A DNA stretch of 64,000 nt from Gp6-AA40 sp036274155 (GTDB lineage: Bacteria > Acidobacteriota > Vicinamibacteria > Vicinamibacterales > UBA2999): the NCBI GenBank assembly GCA_036274155.1, contig DASUGH010000094.1, positions 3,597 to 67,596 of the forward strand, given 5' to 3'. The notes under the pieces were generated by a model. The model saw nothing but the letters and a program-made list of their open reading frames with translations, did no database searches and was not told the origin of the DNA. The translations under genes and the position numbers were made by a program. This document shows positions 16,600 through 25,455 of this stretch, one piece after another (position 1 is the first letter of the stretch; every line of letters starts with the position of its first letter).

Positions 16600-17931
16600 C
16601 TATGGCCTGGGGACCGTGGCGACGGATTGCGCCGGCACCTTCCCTGCCGCGACCGAGGATCCGACGAGTACAGGTCGTACGACTTCACAGCGCGATTGCG
16701 GCTCTTCGCGGCTGTTCGGATCGATGAGGCTCAACATCAGGTCTTTGGTCGGGTCATCGAGCCGGTCGAGCACGTCTGCCGCGCGCTCGAAGAAGCGCCG
16801 CACGCCGTAGTCGTTGCTGCCCACCTGCCATTCAGTGGAATAGCCTTGCGCCGGATTGGCCTGAAACACCTTGAGCACGTCCCAGATGGTCAGCCTCGGG
16901 TTCTCGGGGCAGTTGAGACCGTCGATGTCCACTTTCTCGGCATACGGATTGGTGTCGAGCCGGGTTTGTTTGTCGCCAAACCTTCGGGCGTAGATGGCGC
17001 GGCCGGTCAGCAGACACAGCGCTCGAAAGACGCCGATGTCGCTCTGTTCGACCTCATCCACCGTATCAAGGTGCAGATCGTGGACGAGCGCATATCGCGT
17101 GTAGGGAAGTTTCTTGTCTCGCGTGGCGTCCGGTTCATCGCCCCACAGTTCGTGCAACAGTTCCCATGACGCGTACTCTGCGAATCCCTCGTGGAAAGCG
17201 ATGGGCCGGCGTTCGGCCTGAGCGTGCGTGTTCAGGTCGATCGGGCAGAAGACGGCGCCGAACCAGTTGGCGGTGCCATGGTTGTGATCGTAGTTCCACA
17301 GGTGCATGAACTCGTGCACCAGGACCTGCACCTTCCACCACTGATCGTTGTTCGGCGTGGCGTGCATGTAGACGGAACGGGTGACGCCATTGGCGTACGG
17401 CTTTCCGCTCACCACGTTGGCCGGATACACCACCTTCACCTTGCCCTTGAATCCGAAATAGGAGTCCTTCGCCTGGAAGGTGTTGATCAGCGTCTTGCAC
17501 ACATACCACGCGATGGCGCGGCGCCGGTTGTCGCGATCGCCCAGCTCGCCCGCGGCGCCGGCTCTGAAGGTACGCGTCCCGATGTTGATGGTCGGGCCCT
17601 CGACTTCGTTGGCGTGCTCGAACACCTCGATGGCCGGGCTGACGAAATCGGCTGGGTTCGCCAGAGCGCCGGTATTGATCTCCAGCTCACTGTCGGCGAA
17701 GCGGACCTTGACCTTGATCTTGCGTTTGCTCCGATCCTTCTCTTTCCGCAGAGTGAAGTAGCCGTTCGAATCGGTACGAACGGTGCCCCACGAATTGTAG
17801 GCGCCGAAATTCGAGCCACTCACTTCGACCTCGACATTGGCCAGCGAGCGGGTCATGGTCTTGCCGCTGCCATTGACCTCGTTCTCCTCCAGCATGATGC
17901 GGCCGGTGATTTCCCAATTGACTTGCGACAT
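16600..17931 (-). CDS. HExxH metallopeptidase-like protein with N-terminal transthyretin-like domain
   Basis: 443 residues. The first ~85 are a beta-sandwich of the carboxypeptidase-regulatory/transthyretin-like kind (WEITGRIMLEENE, ANVEVEVSGSNFGAYNSWG, RTDSNGYFTLRKEKD). The central part holds a zinc-peptidase signature, HEFMHLWNYDH (His206, Glu207, His210). His216 sits at the spacing of the third metzincin ligand. A later FHEGFAEY (Glu248) is the kind of motif that supplies the third ligand in gluzincins, so the class is ambiguous. No signal peptide is visible, unusual for a protein whose N-terminal domain is normally extracellular. The gene stands alone. Protease activity is inferred only from the motif. 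Confidence 0.65.
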   Translation of the reverse strand: MSQVNWEITGRIMLEENEVNGSGKTMTRSLANVEVEVSGSNFGAYNSWGTVRTDSNGYFTLRKEKDRSKRKIKVKVRFADSELEINTGALANPADFVSPAIEVFEHANEVEGPTINIGTRTFRAGAAGELGDRDNRRRAIAWYVCKTLINTFQAKDSYFGFKGKVKVVYPANVVSGKPYANGVTRSVYMHATPNNDQWWKVQVLVHEFMHLWNYDHNHGTANWFGAVFCPIDLNTHAQAERRPIAFHEGFAEYASWELLHELWGDEPDATRDKKLPYTRYALVHDLHLDTVDEVEQSDIGVFRALCLLTGRAIYARRFGDKQTRLDTNPYAEKVDIDGLNCPENPRLTIWDVLKVFQANPAQGYSTEWQVGSNDYGVRRFFERAADVLDRLDDPTKDLMLSLIDPNSREEPQSRCEVVRPVLVGSSVAAGKVPAQSVATVPRP

Positions 17932-18257
17932 GTTGCTTCTCCTTCCCGCAATCGGCTGAAACGAGCCTCAGCCGTTGACCGAGACTCGCGTGACCCGACC
18001 GACGAGGTGCTCCAGGAGGAACGGCCTCGCCGACGTCGGAACGCGGTCGACACGGCATAGTGACGATCGCCGCGTGAACGTGTCATCGCGCCTGGGAGTC
18101 GGTCGGGCCGCGGTGGCGGCCGCGGTCGCGAGGGAAAGTACGTTCGTCGAGGTGGGATGCGTAAGGGCCGGATCGCTCCGGCCCGTCGGATGGAATGCGC
18201 GTCAGGCGAACACGAAGGCTCGCAGTGCCGAGCTTCAGTCCGGCATGACAGAAGGAC
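17932..18257. other. Intergenic region with a GC hairpin
   Basis: No convincing gene. The only structure seen is a perfect 8-bp hairpin, GGGCCGGA (18165-18172), TCGC, TCCGGCCC (18177-18184), without a T-tract. It could act as a terminator or an operator. Confidence 0.4.
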
Positions 18258-19484
18258 TTACTTGGGTGTCACGTGGATGAGAGCGCCGGTATTCGCGTCT
18301 TCGAGCATCCACAGTGAGCCGTCAGGACCCTCAGCAACGTCGCGAATGCGTTTTCCCACGCTCCAGCGCTCGGCGGTCTTGGCGCCGCCCTTTCCATCGA
18401 AGATGACGCGGGTGAGCGACTGGGTCCCCATGCCGCCGATGAATCCGTTGCCGTCCCACTGCGGGAACGTCTGGGTACCGCGGTAGAACATGAGATTGCC
18501 CGGTGCGATCACCGGCACCCAATAGATCACCGGCTTCGCCAGGTCGGGACGCGTGTCGGGACTCGGGATCGGCACACCGTTGTAGTTGGGTGCATACCCG
18601 ACGAGCGGCCAGCCGTAATTCTTGCCCTTCTCGATCAGGTTCAACTCGTCGCCGCCGCGCGGGCCATGCTCGATCTCCCACAGCTCACCGGTCGGAGAAA
18701 ACGCCAGGCCGTAGGGTGTGCGGTGGCCCAGAGACCAGGTTTCCGCAGGCGTGTTGTTGGGACCAGGGAAGGTATACGTGCTCACCACCTTCGCGGTCTT
18801 GGCGGCTTCGGTGTCGCTGGGAGGATCGATCAGAGGAATGGTGGCCGCGCCGGTCTTGCCGAAGTTGGGATTGCCGGGCGCCGGCTTGCCATCCAACGTG
18901 AGCCGCAGGATCTTGCCGACCGGCTGATCCGGATCCTGAGCGGGCGTGAACCGCTGACGATCGCCGACAGTCAGGAACAGATACTGGCCGTCGGGAGAAA
19001 ACGCGACGGCTCCGCCTTCCTGACCGCCCCTGCCTTTGGGCATCTGGCGCCAGAGCACCTCGAGGTTCTGCAGGTTCGCAGCCCTGGCTGTGACATTCAG
19101 TCTGGCGCGGGCGAGTGCCAGCCCTCCGCCATAGTCTCCCGGCTCGGCATATGTGAGATAGATACGCTGGTCGGTCGCGTAAGTCGGCGAGACGTAGACG
19201 CCGAGCATCCCGTTCTGCCCCTGCCAATACACCGGCGGCGTATTGGTCACCAGAGTCTTCTCCCCCTGTTGGGTCACCAACCACAAGGGCCCGACCTTTT
19301 CGGTGATCAGCATGCGGCCGTCCGGCAGGAAGGCCATTCGCCATGGCAAGGTAAAGGTGGCCACCGTGGTCATCGTGAACGGCACGCTCGGTTCTGGCTT
19401 CTGGCCGCCCGCATTGACCTGAGCCCACGCCGAAGACGATGTGAGGACCAGCAGCAACGCCCCTGTTGCCAATCTCATTTCCAT
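18258..19484 (-). CDS. PQQ-dependent sugar dehydrogenase (soluble aldose dehydrogenase family)
   Basis: 408 residues with a signal peptide (LATGALLLVLTSSSAWA). The six-bladed propeller carries the family's signatures: PWRMAFLPDGRMLITEKVGP near the start, VAFSPDGQYLFLTVGD, and the strongly conserved cofactor region SLGHRTPYGLAFSPTGELWE, EHGPRGGDELN and KGKNYGWPLVGY. It should oxidise aldoses in the periplasm with bound PQQ. AAGGAG lies 4 nt before the ATG at 19484 and 10 nt before a second ATG at 19478; either may be used. It is the last gene of a run of five exported proteins on this strand. Confidence 0.88.
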   Translation of the reverse strand: MEMRLATGALLLVLTSSSAWAQVNAGGQKPEPSVPFTMTTVATFTLPWRMAFLPDGRMLITEKVGPLWLVTQQGEKTLVTNTPPVYWQGQNGMLGVYVSPTYATDQRIYLTYAEPGDYGGGLALARARLNVTARAANLQNLEVLWRQMPKGRGGQEGGAVAFSPDGQYLFLTVGDRQRFTPAQDPDQPVGKILRLTLDGKPAPGNPNFGKTGAATIPLIDPPSDTEAAKTAKVVSTYTFPGPNNTPAETWSLGHRTPYGLAFSPTGELWEIEHGPRGGDELNLIEKGKNYGWPLVGYAPNYNGVPIPSPDTRPDLAKPVIYWVPVIAPGNLMFYRGTQTFPQWDGNGFIGGMGTQSLTRVIFDGKGGAKTAERWSVGKRIRDVAEGPDGSLWMLEDANTGALIHVTPK

Positions 19485-19590
19485 TTTTCTCCTTCGCTCG
19501 AATTCGCGTCCTGGACGGGATTTATTTCTGCGTACAACTCTAACAGCCCGGTAGTGAAAACCACTCCCCGGGGCTGTGAGGGCCCCCCTC

Positions 19591-20742
19591 TTACTTCTTC
19601 ACAAATTTCTGGAGGCATCCCCCCGACGCGCTCGTTTCGCACCCGCCCGTCAGGCCACCGAAGATGTTACCGAGCTCGTCGGCGGCCATGCCCTCGGGCT
19701 CAGTGCCGGGGATGTAGTACCTGAGCGAGCCGTCCTTGGCGCTGCCAATGCGGATGCCTCTTCGCCAGAACGGATTCCGGAGAGCGTTGCCGCCACCCTC
19801 GGGCGCCTGCGGCGGGCCGGCAATCGCCCGATTCGATTCCGAATCCGACACGACGAGCGTGTCGTCCTTCAGGATGGCGACGCCGCTCGGACGGCCGAAG
19901 TGGCGCCATTCGTCGACGAACTTCATGTCCTTGTCGAGGATCTGGACCCGGTTGTTCGAGCGGTCGGCCACGAACAGACGGCCCTGCGAGTCGAAGGCCA
20001 GTCCGTGCGGTCCCATGAACTCGCCCTGTCCGGTGCCAAGCCTGCCGTAGGCGCCGACGAACTTGCCGTCCTTGGTATAGCGGACGATTCGATCGCCATC
20101 CTGCTGCGCCGTGGTCGGACGCGGCCAGTGCCCGTCGGCAATCACGATGTCGCCGTTCGGCGCGATCGCGCAGGCCGTCGGGCCGACGAACGTGTCCTCG
20201 CCCGCCTTCGACACACCGGCCTGTCCAAGCGTCAGCAGCAGCTTGCCGTCGGGACTGAACTTGAACATCTGAAAGCCGCGGCCTGCGCTGGCCGGGGTGT
20301 CGGTGAACGGCCCGCTGTCGCCGGCCCAGAAGTTGCCGTCGCGATCCTGACAGAAGCCGTGCGCCTGAACGAACATCTTGTCGCCGAAGGTCTTGAGAAT
20401 CTTTCCCGAAGCGTCGAAGTGAATGATCGGTGGCTCCGACCTGTGATGCACCCAGGTACCGCCGGTGCCGTCGGGGATGATGCCGATCGCGGCGCCGGAT
20501 CGAATGGTGCCGAAGGTCGGCCACTTCTCGACCATCCGGTATGGATTGGCCATCGTGCTCGGCCAGTCCGGGGCAGCCTGCCCACGCCCTGCCCCGCGGC
20601 CCGGCGGGCCCTGCACGCCGCCACGCGCGCCGGGCGCGGACGGAGGCGCTGGCGCCTGTGCCGCCATCATGACCGCCGCAAGCATCAACAGCACTGCTGC
20701 CGCAGGGACCACAAACCTCACCCGCCGCGCGCGTATCATCAC
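19591..20742 (-). CDS. Exported NHL-repeat propeller protein (amidating-lyase-like)
   Basis: 383 residues. An N-terminal hydrophobic signal (FVVPAAAVLLMLAAVMMAA) is followed by a Gly/Pro/Arg-rich linker to about residue 60. NHL blades follow: HGFCQDRDGNFWAGDSG, PDGKLLLTLGQAG, GPTACAIAPNGDIVIADGHW, GPHGLAFDSQGRLFVADRSN and RPSGVAILKDDTLVVSDSES. This arrangement resembles bacterial homologues of peptidyl-alpha-hydroxyglycine alpha-amidating lyase, but in bacteria the activity is unproven and many are simply annotated as NHL proteins. It lies 106 bp upstream of the PQQ dehydrogenase and 88 bp downstream of another NHL gene. Confidence 0.8.
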   Translation of the reverse strand: MMIRARRVRFVVPAAAVLLMLAAVMMAAQAPAPPSAPGARGGVQGPPGRGAGRGQAAPDWPSTMANPYRMVEKWPTFGTIRSGAAIGIIPDGTGGTWVHHRSEPPIIHFDASGKILKTFGDKMFVQAHGFCQDRDGNFWAGDSGPFTDTPASAGRGFQMFKFSPDGKLLLTLGQAGVSKAGEDTFVGPTACAIAPNGDIVIADGHWPRPTTAQQDGDRIVRYTKDGKFVGAYGRLGTGQGEFMGPHGLAFDSQGRLFVADRSNNRVQILDKDMKFVDEWRHFGRPSGVAILKDDTLVVSDSESNRAIAGPPQAPEGGGNALRNPFWRRGIRIGSAKDGSLRYYIPGTEPEGMAADELGNIFGGLTGGCETSASGGCLQKFVKK

Positions 20743-20830
20743 ATCCCCCTTCGAGTCGCGTTCACAGGGCAGCTGGCCGTCGGCAGCCGGGACGCGATCC
20801 AGACCCCCAGCGTCAAACGGCCGGTTGCGT

Positions 20831-22138
20831 CTACTTCGCGGGCACCGCCAGCTGCTGCGCGGTCAACGCGTTCGGCGGCGTCGCTGAGGACGTCCCCGTG
20901 TAAACGAAGCGCTGGGCCCGATTGCCCGGGCTGACTTCGGCAACGTAGATGTTCCCTTTCGAATCGACGGCCAGATGATGCGGACCGCGGAAGTCGCCAG
21001 GCTTCTCGCCGACGTTGCCGAACTGATACAGCACCTCCAGCGACGTGCGCTCGACGACCACGATCCGTGAGTTTCCGTAGTCGGCCAGATACATGAACCG
21101 CTGATCGCCGTCCGGCGAGAAGGCGATGCCGGCAACGGAATTCGATGAAGGCCCGGCGCGGTTGACGAACATCTGTGTCCTGTACTTGCCGTCGGGGTCG
21201 AACACCTGCACTCGCCGGTTCGGCCGGTCGGCAACGTAGAGCAGTCCGTCGTTAGAGATCTTCACACCGTGCACGGGGCCGCCGAACTGCTGCGGTCCCG
21301 GACCTTCGGTTTCGAGCGGCGGTGCGGCACCTCGCCCTGCGGCCGGAGGCGCGCCGGCGGTAACGGCTCGCCCACCGGTGGCGGCGGGCGGAGCTGCGGG
21401 TTGAACGCCGGCGCCTGCAGGCGATCCACCGGCACGCGCCACCGGAGGTCCGCCGCCGCGCCCGGCGGGGGCATCCACTGGAACGTTGCCGAAAGCGCCC
21501 CACATCCGCTTGAACGCGCCGGTTCCGGCGTCGAACACGATCACGCGGCGGTTGCCGTAGCCATCGGCGACGAACACCTCGTTGGTCTTCGCATAGACGT
21601 ACGCGTCTGCCGGCTTGTTCACGCTGGCAGTGTCCGTGTTGCCGCCGCTCTTGTCAGGACCGCCGATTTGCAGCAGGAACGTTCCCTTGCTCGTGAACTT
21701 GAGCAGCATGTCGTCCGACCGTTTCGTCAGCGAGTTGGAGGTCGGGCTGCTGCCGCCGATCCAGACGTTGTCCTGCTGGTCGACGGTAATCCCGTGCTCG
21801 CTGTCGGGCCAGTCGAAGCCGGCGCCCGGACCTCCCCATGCCGCGACGAATCTGCCGTTGTCGTCGAATTCGAGCACCGCCGGCGCCGCGCGGCTGCGCT
21901 GCTCCTCCGGCACGGTCCGCGGACGATGCAGGATCCAGATGTGATCGTGTCGATCGACAGCGATTCCGGGGACCTGGCCGAGGACCCAGTTGTTCGGAAG
22001 ATTCGGCCACGCGGCGTCCACTTCGAAGCGAGGCATCGCGCGAGTGCCCTGGGCGTGCGATGCACCCTCGCGAAGGACTGCGACGCCGGCGGCCACCGCC
22101 GCGGCCAGCGCCATGCGCGCAAGCGTGTGTGACGTCAT
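20831..22138 (-). CDS. Exported NHL-repeat propeller protein
   Basis: 435 residues with an N-terminal signal (ALAAAVAAGVAVL). Blades include VPGIAVDRHDHIWILHRP, EHGITVDQQDNVWIGGS, YVYAKTNEVFVADGYGN, VHGVKISNDGLLYVADRPN and HHLAVDSKGNIYVAEVSPGN. The repeating ADGYGNRR / ADRPNRRVQVFD pattern is classic NHL. An Ala/Gly/Pro/Arg-rich linker of about 50 residues interrupts two blades. It is a paralogue in architecture of the next gene downstream. It is probably periplasmic, with ligand or enzymatic role unknown. It starts 33 bp after the cupin stop, so it is cotranscribed. Confidence 0.8.
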   Translation of the reverse strand: MTSHTLARMALAAAVAAGVAVLREGASHAQGTRAMPRFEVDAAWPNLPNNWVLGQVPGIAVDRHDHIWILHRPRTVPEEQRSRAAPAVLEFDDNGRFVAAWGGPGAGFDWPDSEHGITVDQQDNVWIGGSSPTSNSLTKRSDDMLLKFTSKGTFLLQIGGPDKSGGNTDTASVNKPADAYVYAKTNEVFVADGYGNRRVIVFDAGTGAFKRMWGAFGNVPVDAPAGRGGGPPVARAGGSPAGAGVQPAAPPAATGGRAVTAGAPPAAGRGAAPPLETEGPGPQQFGGPVHGVKISNDGLLYVADRPNRRVQVFDPDGKYRTQMFVNRAGPSSNSVAGIAFSPDGDQRFMYLADYGNSRIVVVERTSLEVLYQFGNVGEKPGDFRGPHHLAVDSKGNIYVAEVSPGNRAQRFVYTGTSSATPPNALTAQQLAVPAK

Positions 22139-22171
22139 AGATGTCCTGTGCAGTCGTTGACGCGTTCACGC

Positions 22172-22759
22172 TTACTTCGTCGCCCTGGCTGCCTTCAGCG
22201 CCGGATGCTCGTAGCCAGCCGGGAGCACCTTGTTCGGATCGGGGCGCACCGCCAGGTACTCGATACTCGTCGCGACCTCATCGAAGCCGTGGTAGACGCC
22301 TGGCGGAATGATCACCACGTCACCCGGCCCCACCTTGCGACGCTGCGCGGCCTTGTCGAATGTCGCGGTGTTGCTTGGCCCGACAACGACCTTGACGATC
22401 TCGCTGTCGGCAGCGACCGGCCTCGGGTTGGTGACCGTGCCGCCAGTGACCAGCGTGCCCGAGCCCGAGATGACGTAGTAGACCTCGGTAATGTGCTCGT
22501 GATTGATCGCACTGACCGGCGCCCCGGGCTTCGTGGCGTTGCGCCGAAGCACGCCGACGCCAACGTTGTAGGTGCCCATGTCGACGGCGGTGATGAGCCG
22601 ATCCCCGGTGCCCGGCGGCGCGTCGAGCACCGCTTTCACCTCAGCGGCAGTGATGTCGGTGGCGAGAACGGGCGGCTGCTTGCTCTGCGTGAAGCCGGCG
22701 GTCTGCAGGATCAGGACGACGACCGCGAATGTTCCGAGGATGAAACGCTGCATGGACAA
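22172..22759 (-). CDS. Exported cupin-domain protein
   Basis: 195 residues with a signal sequence (FILGTFAVVVLILQTAGF). A single cupin fold is visible. Motif 1 is represented by INHEHITEVYYVISGSGTL, whose His and Glu residues can bind metal. Motif 2 is GPGDVVIIPPGVYHGF with its terminal His. It is probably a metal-binding periplasmic protein; enzyme or sensor function cannot be told. It is followed after 33 bp by the NHL gene on the same strand and preceded by a second exported cupin. Confidence 0.82.
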   Translation of the reverse strand: MSMQRFILGTFAVVVLILQTAGFTQSKQPPVLATDITAAEVKAVLDAPPGTGDRLITAVDMGTYNVGVGVLRRNATKPGAPVSAINHEHITEVYYVISGSGTLVTGGTVTNPRPVAADSEIVKVVVGPSNTATFDKAAQRRKVGPGDVVIIPPGVYHGFDEVATSIEYLAVRPDPNKVLPAGYEHPALKAARATK

Positions 22760-22822
22760 CCTCGCTCTGTAACGTGTGACAGTTCCTCTGTGTTCTCTCG
22801 GTGGCCAGATCCTCTGCGCGCA

Positions 22823-22873
22823 ACGTCGTTCGACGTTGCTCAGGACGACCCTGAGCGAAGTCGAAGGGTCGCA
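22823..22873 (-). repeat. 51-bp interspersed repeat, copy 1
   Basis: Read on the minus strand, it begins TGCGACCCTTCGACTTCGCT and contains the hairpin GCTCAGGGTCGTCCTGAGC. It matches 48 of 51 bases of 63685-63735 in the opposite orientation. It lies in the 141-bp gap between the two cupin genes. Confidence 0.8.
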
Positions 22874-22900
22874 GGCCCACCTGGCGCTTCACCAGGCCTG

Positions 22901-23458
22901 CTACGGTTTCGCCGGCTCGTAGTTCGTGTCGAAACGGATGTTCAGCCACGTGATGCTGCCGTTGACACCGCTCACGCCATGCGGAACGCCCGCCGGCACG
23001 AAGACCACATCGCCCGCCTTGAGCGGCCGTGACTCGCCGCCGACAATCTTTCCGCCTTCGAGCTTGCCGTTGACGGTCAGCGTTCCCGCGCCTTCGGTCA
23101 CGACCCAGACATCGGCGGTCACCGGGTGCACGAGCGCGCTCTCGGCATTGGTGATCCGCCGGATGTTGACGTTGAACCGGCCGCCTTCGAGCATCCGCAG
23201 CGTTTCGAGCTTCCTGGCGTCCATGTCGGCGTAGTACTGCTTCAACGTCTCGAGCGGGATCGGCACCGCCTTGTCGGCCGGCGCCTGCTGCAGGATGAAC
23301 GTCTGCGCCGCGCCGCGCCCTCGACCACGTTCCGGTCCGCCGGCGCCCGCCGCCCGTTGTCCGTCGGCGGACGGCGCCTGCGCCAAGCTCAGTGACACGC
23401 ACAACGCCAGGGTCATGGCGCCGATGAGAACAGGAATTCTTTTCCGGGTGGTACGCAT
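22901..23458 (-). CDS. Exported cupin-domain protein
   Basis: 185 residues from the ATG at 23458, preceded by GGAGG; the frame continues to 23605 but only this start gives a signal peptide (IPVLIGAMTLALCVSLSLA). A short Gly/Arg-rich linker (GGPERGRGRGAA) precedes the cupin. The metal-binding motifs are modified: LVHPVTADVWVVTEGAGTL has one His before the conserved turn, then AGDVVFVPAGVPHGVSG follows with its His. It probably acts with the adjacent cupin. It is the first gene of the minus-strand run and is divergent from the SnoaL-like gene. Confidence 0.8.
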   Translation of the reverse strand: MRTTRKRIPVLIGAMTLALCVSLSLAQAPSADGQRAAGAGGPERGRGRGAAQTFILQQAPADKAVPIPLETLKQYYADMDARKLETLRMLEGGRFNVNIRRITNAESALVHPVTADVWVVTEGAGTLTVNGKLEGGKIVGGESRPLKAGDVVFVPAGVPHGVSGVNGSITWLNIRFDTNYEPAKP

Positions 23459-23734
23459 TGCGATGCCTCCGGCGCACTGAGTGGCGCGAAACACGCGGTC
23501 GACCGGGCGTGGTGACGTTCTGTTGCCCGTGCCTCCCGGGTTTCGGGAACGTGGTCCGCGGGCCTGACGGGGTCGGAGTCTAGCCAGCGCACGCACGGGT
23601 CGCACTACCCAATATGAGGTAGCCGAGCGCCACGCTGTTGACGCCTCCTACGCCTCATCGTTAGCCTTCCGACGCACTGGAACAGCGACAGCCGTTCTCG
23701 CGAAGCCCGAGTCTCCACGCGCAGGAGAGCGCTC

Positions 23735-25411
23735 ATGATACGCACGTTCACTCTCGTTTCCGCCATGCTCGTCCTGTGGCTGGCCGTGCCGACCAGTGCC
23801 GATCGCGCGCTCGACAGCTTCGCCCGCGACGTCTTCCGCACCGAAAGCGTTCGTGCAGTCATGACTTTACAGCGCAGCTACGCTCAGTACGCGCAATACG
23901 GCCTCTGGAACGACGTCGGTGCGCTGTTCGTGCCGGAAGGAACCTTCACCTTCGACGGTCTCGTCATGCCGGCTCAGTCGGCCAGGGGGTCCGCGGCTAT
24001 CGCCGCGTTCCTGCGCACCCGCTATGGCGGCGGTCAGGACGGACTCACGGCCTCCGGCCTCTCGAGCATGTTCATCGAGAACCCGCTCGTGAACCTGTCG
24101 GCCGACGGCGAGAGCGCCAAGGCGCGATGGAACGCGCTGATCTTCCACGGTCATGACGGCAAGGCGCGCATCGAGGGCGGCATATTCGAGAACGACTATG
24201 CGCTCGACGCCGGCGTCTGGAAGATTGCCGCGGCGCACTACTATCCGCAGTTCGACGGCCCCTACGAGCAGGGATGGATCAACTGGGGCGGCGGTGACCT
24301 GCCAATCGTTCCGCATCATTTCGACATCAATACGTCCGGCATCCCCATTCCACCCGCGACCGGCACCGCGCCAGAGACCAAGGCGACTCTCGCCGAACTC
24401 CAGAAGCGGGTCGACGCGCTCAACGACGAGGATCGCGTCCGCAATCTTCAGGCAGCCTACGGCTTCTACGAGGACCGCAAGATGTGGGACGACGTGGCCG
24501 ACTTGTTCGCACGCGACGGCCTCGTCGAGATCGGCGGCCAGGGTGTCTGGCAGGGTCAGGCGGGCGTTCGGCGGTGGCTGCAGAGCATGGGCCCGGCCGG
24601 ACTCAGTCACGGACAGCTCAACGACCGGGTCCAATTCGACGTCACTGTCGCCATCGCCGCTGGCGGCAACGAGGCCTGGGCGCGAGGCATCGAGCTCGGC
24701 ATGCTCGGCGAGGCCGATCAGGAGAAGGGTTGGTGGGAGGTTTCGACGTTCCGCAACCGATTCGTCAAAATGACACCGTTCGCGGGCTACTACATCGGCC
24801 GCGATCGGGTCCTGAGCGCGCGCGTCAGCGGTGAGCCGCCAAAGACGCGCCCCGGCATTTCCTATCACTGGCTCGTTCAGCCGGTCCTGCTCATCTCGAG
24901 TGACGGCCGCTCCGCGGTGGGCCGCCTCCGGCTGTTCCAGCCACGCACCGGCAGAACGGTTGGCGAGGCGGGCGCCTTCTACGGCGCGTCCTTCTGGGGC
25001 GGCATGTATCACGACCAGTACGTGCTCGAAGACGGCATCTGGCGCATCTGGGAGCTTACGCTCGACGAGCCGTATATCAATCCAGTTGCCTGGAAGGATG
25101 GCGTCTGGGCAAAGTCGAAGGACCCGCTGCCCCGACCGTCCCGAGCATTCAGCGGTGGGAACTTTCCGCCCGACATTCTGCTGACGTCTCTCGGCAAGCG
25201 CGAGGAACATTTCCGCGGCGGGACCGGTGACACCTGGGAGTGGCCGACGATCCTTCCGATGTGGTTCCAGTACACCAACCCGGTGAGCGGCCGCATGCCC
25301 GAGCTCTTTCAGGGACAATGCGTGCCCTGCGCAGTGCGTCCCGACCTGCGGCTCGAAGCCAACGGGTATCAGAAGCCGCCGGACGCGCCGGAAGCGAACA
25401 GGGCGCCTTGA
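23735..25411 (+). CDS. Exported SnoaL-like (NTF2 superfamily) protein with shortened third domain
   Basis: 558 residues with a signal peptide (TLVSAMLVLWLAVPTSA). Two cone-shaped SnoaL-like domains are recognisable. The first begins ESVRAVMTLQRSYAQYAQYG; the second begins DEDRVRNLQAAYGFYEDRKM and contains WDDVADLFARDG. A third region (YYIGRDRVL, WLVQPVLLISSDGRSAVGRL, GGMYHDQYVLEDGIWRIWEL) is fused directly after NRFVK. The end has WPTILPMWFQYTNPVSGR and a CVPC motif. The protein is homologous along its length to the 724-residue product at 41221-43395, but about 150 residues are absent at the domain 2/3 junction. No catalytic residues can be assigned. Confidence 0.75.
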   Translation: MIRTFTLVSAMLVLWLAVPTSADRALDSFARDVFRTESVRAVMTLQRSYAQYAQYGLWNDVGALFVPEGTFTFDGLVMPAQSARGSAAIAAFLRTRYGGGQDGLTASGLSSMFIENPLVNLSADGESAKARWNALIFHGHDGKARIEGGIFENDYALDAGVWKIAAAHYYPQFDGPYEQGWINWGGGDLPIVPHHFDINTSGIPIPPATGTAPETKATLAELQKRVDALNDEDRVRNLQAAYGFYEDRKMWDDVADLFARDGLVEIGGQGVWQGQAGVRRWLQSMGPAGLSHGQLNDRVQFDVTVAIAAGGNEAWARGIELGMLGEADQEKGWWEVSTFRNRFVKMTPFAGYYIGRDRVLSARVSGEPPKTRPGISYHWLVQPVLLISSDGRSAVGRLRLFQPRTGRTVGEAGAFYGASFWGGMYHDQYVLEDGIWRIWELTLDEPYINPVAWKDGVWAKSKDPLPRPSRAFSGGNFPPDILLTSLGKREEHFRGGTGDTWEWPTILPMWFQYTNPVSGRMPELFQGQCVPCAVRPDLRLEANGYQKPPDAPEANRAP

Positions 25412-25455
25412 CGGCAATGCTCAATGCACAACGCTCAACGAGCCCTGCACAACGC

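Noticed and set aside
23867..25417. Minus-strand frame of 516 codons opposite the SnoaL-like gene
   Set aside because: The sense strand encodes a signal peptide and a conserved paralogue; the antisense product has no recognisable domain.
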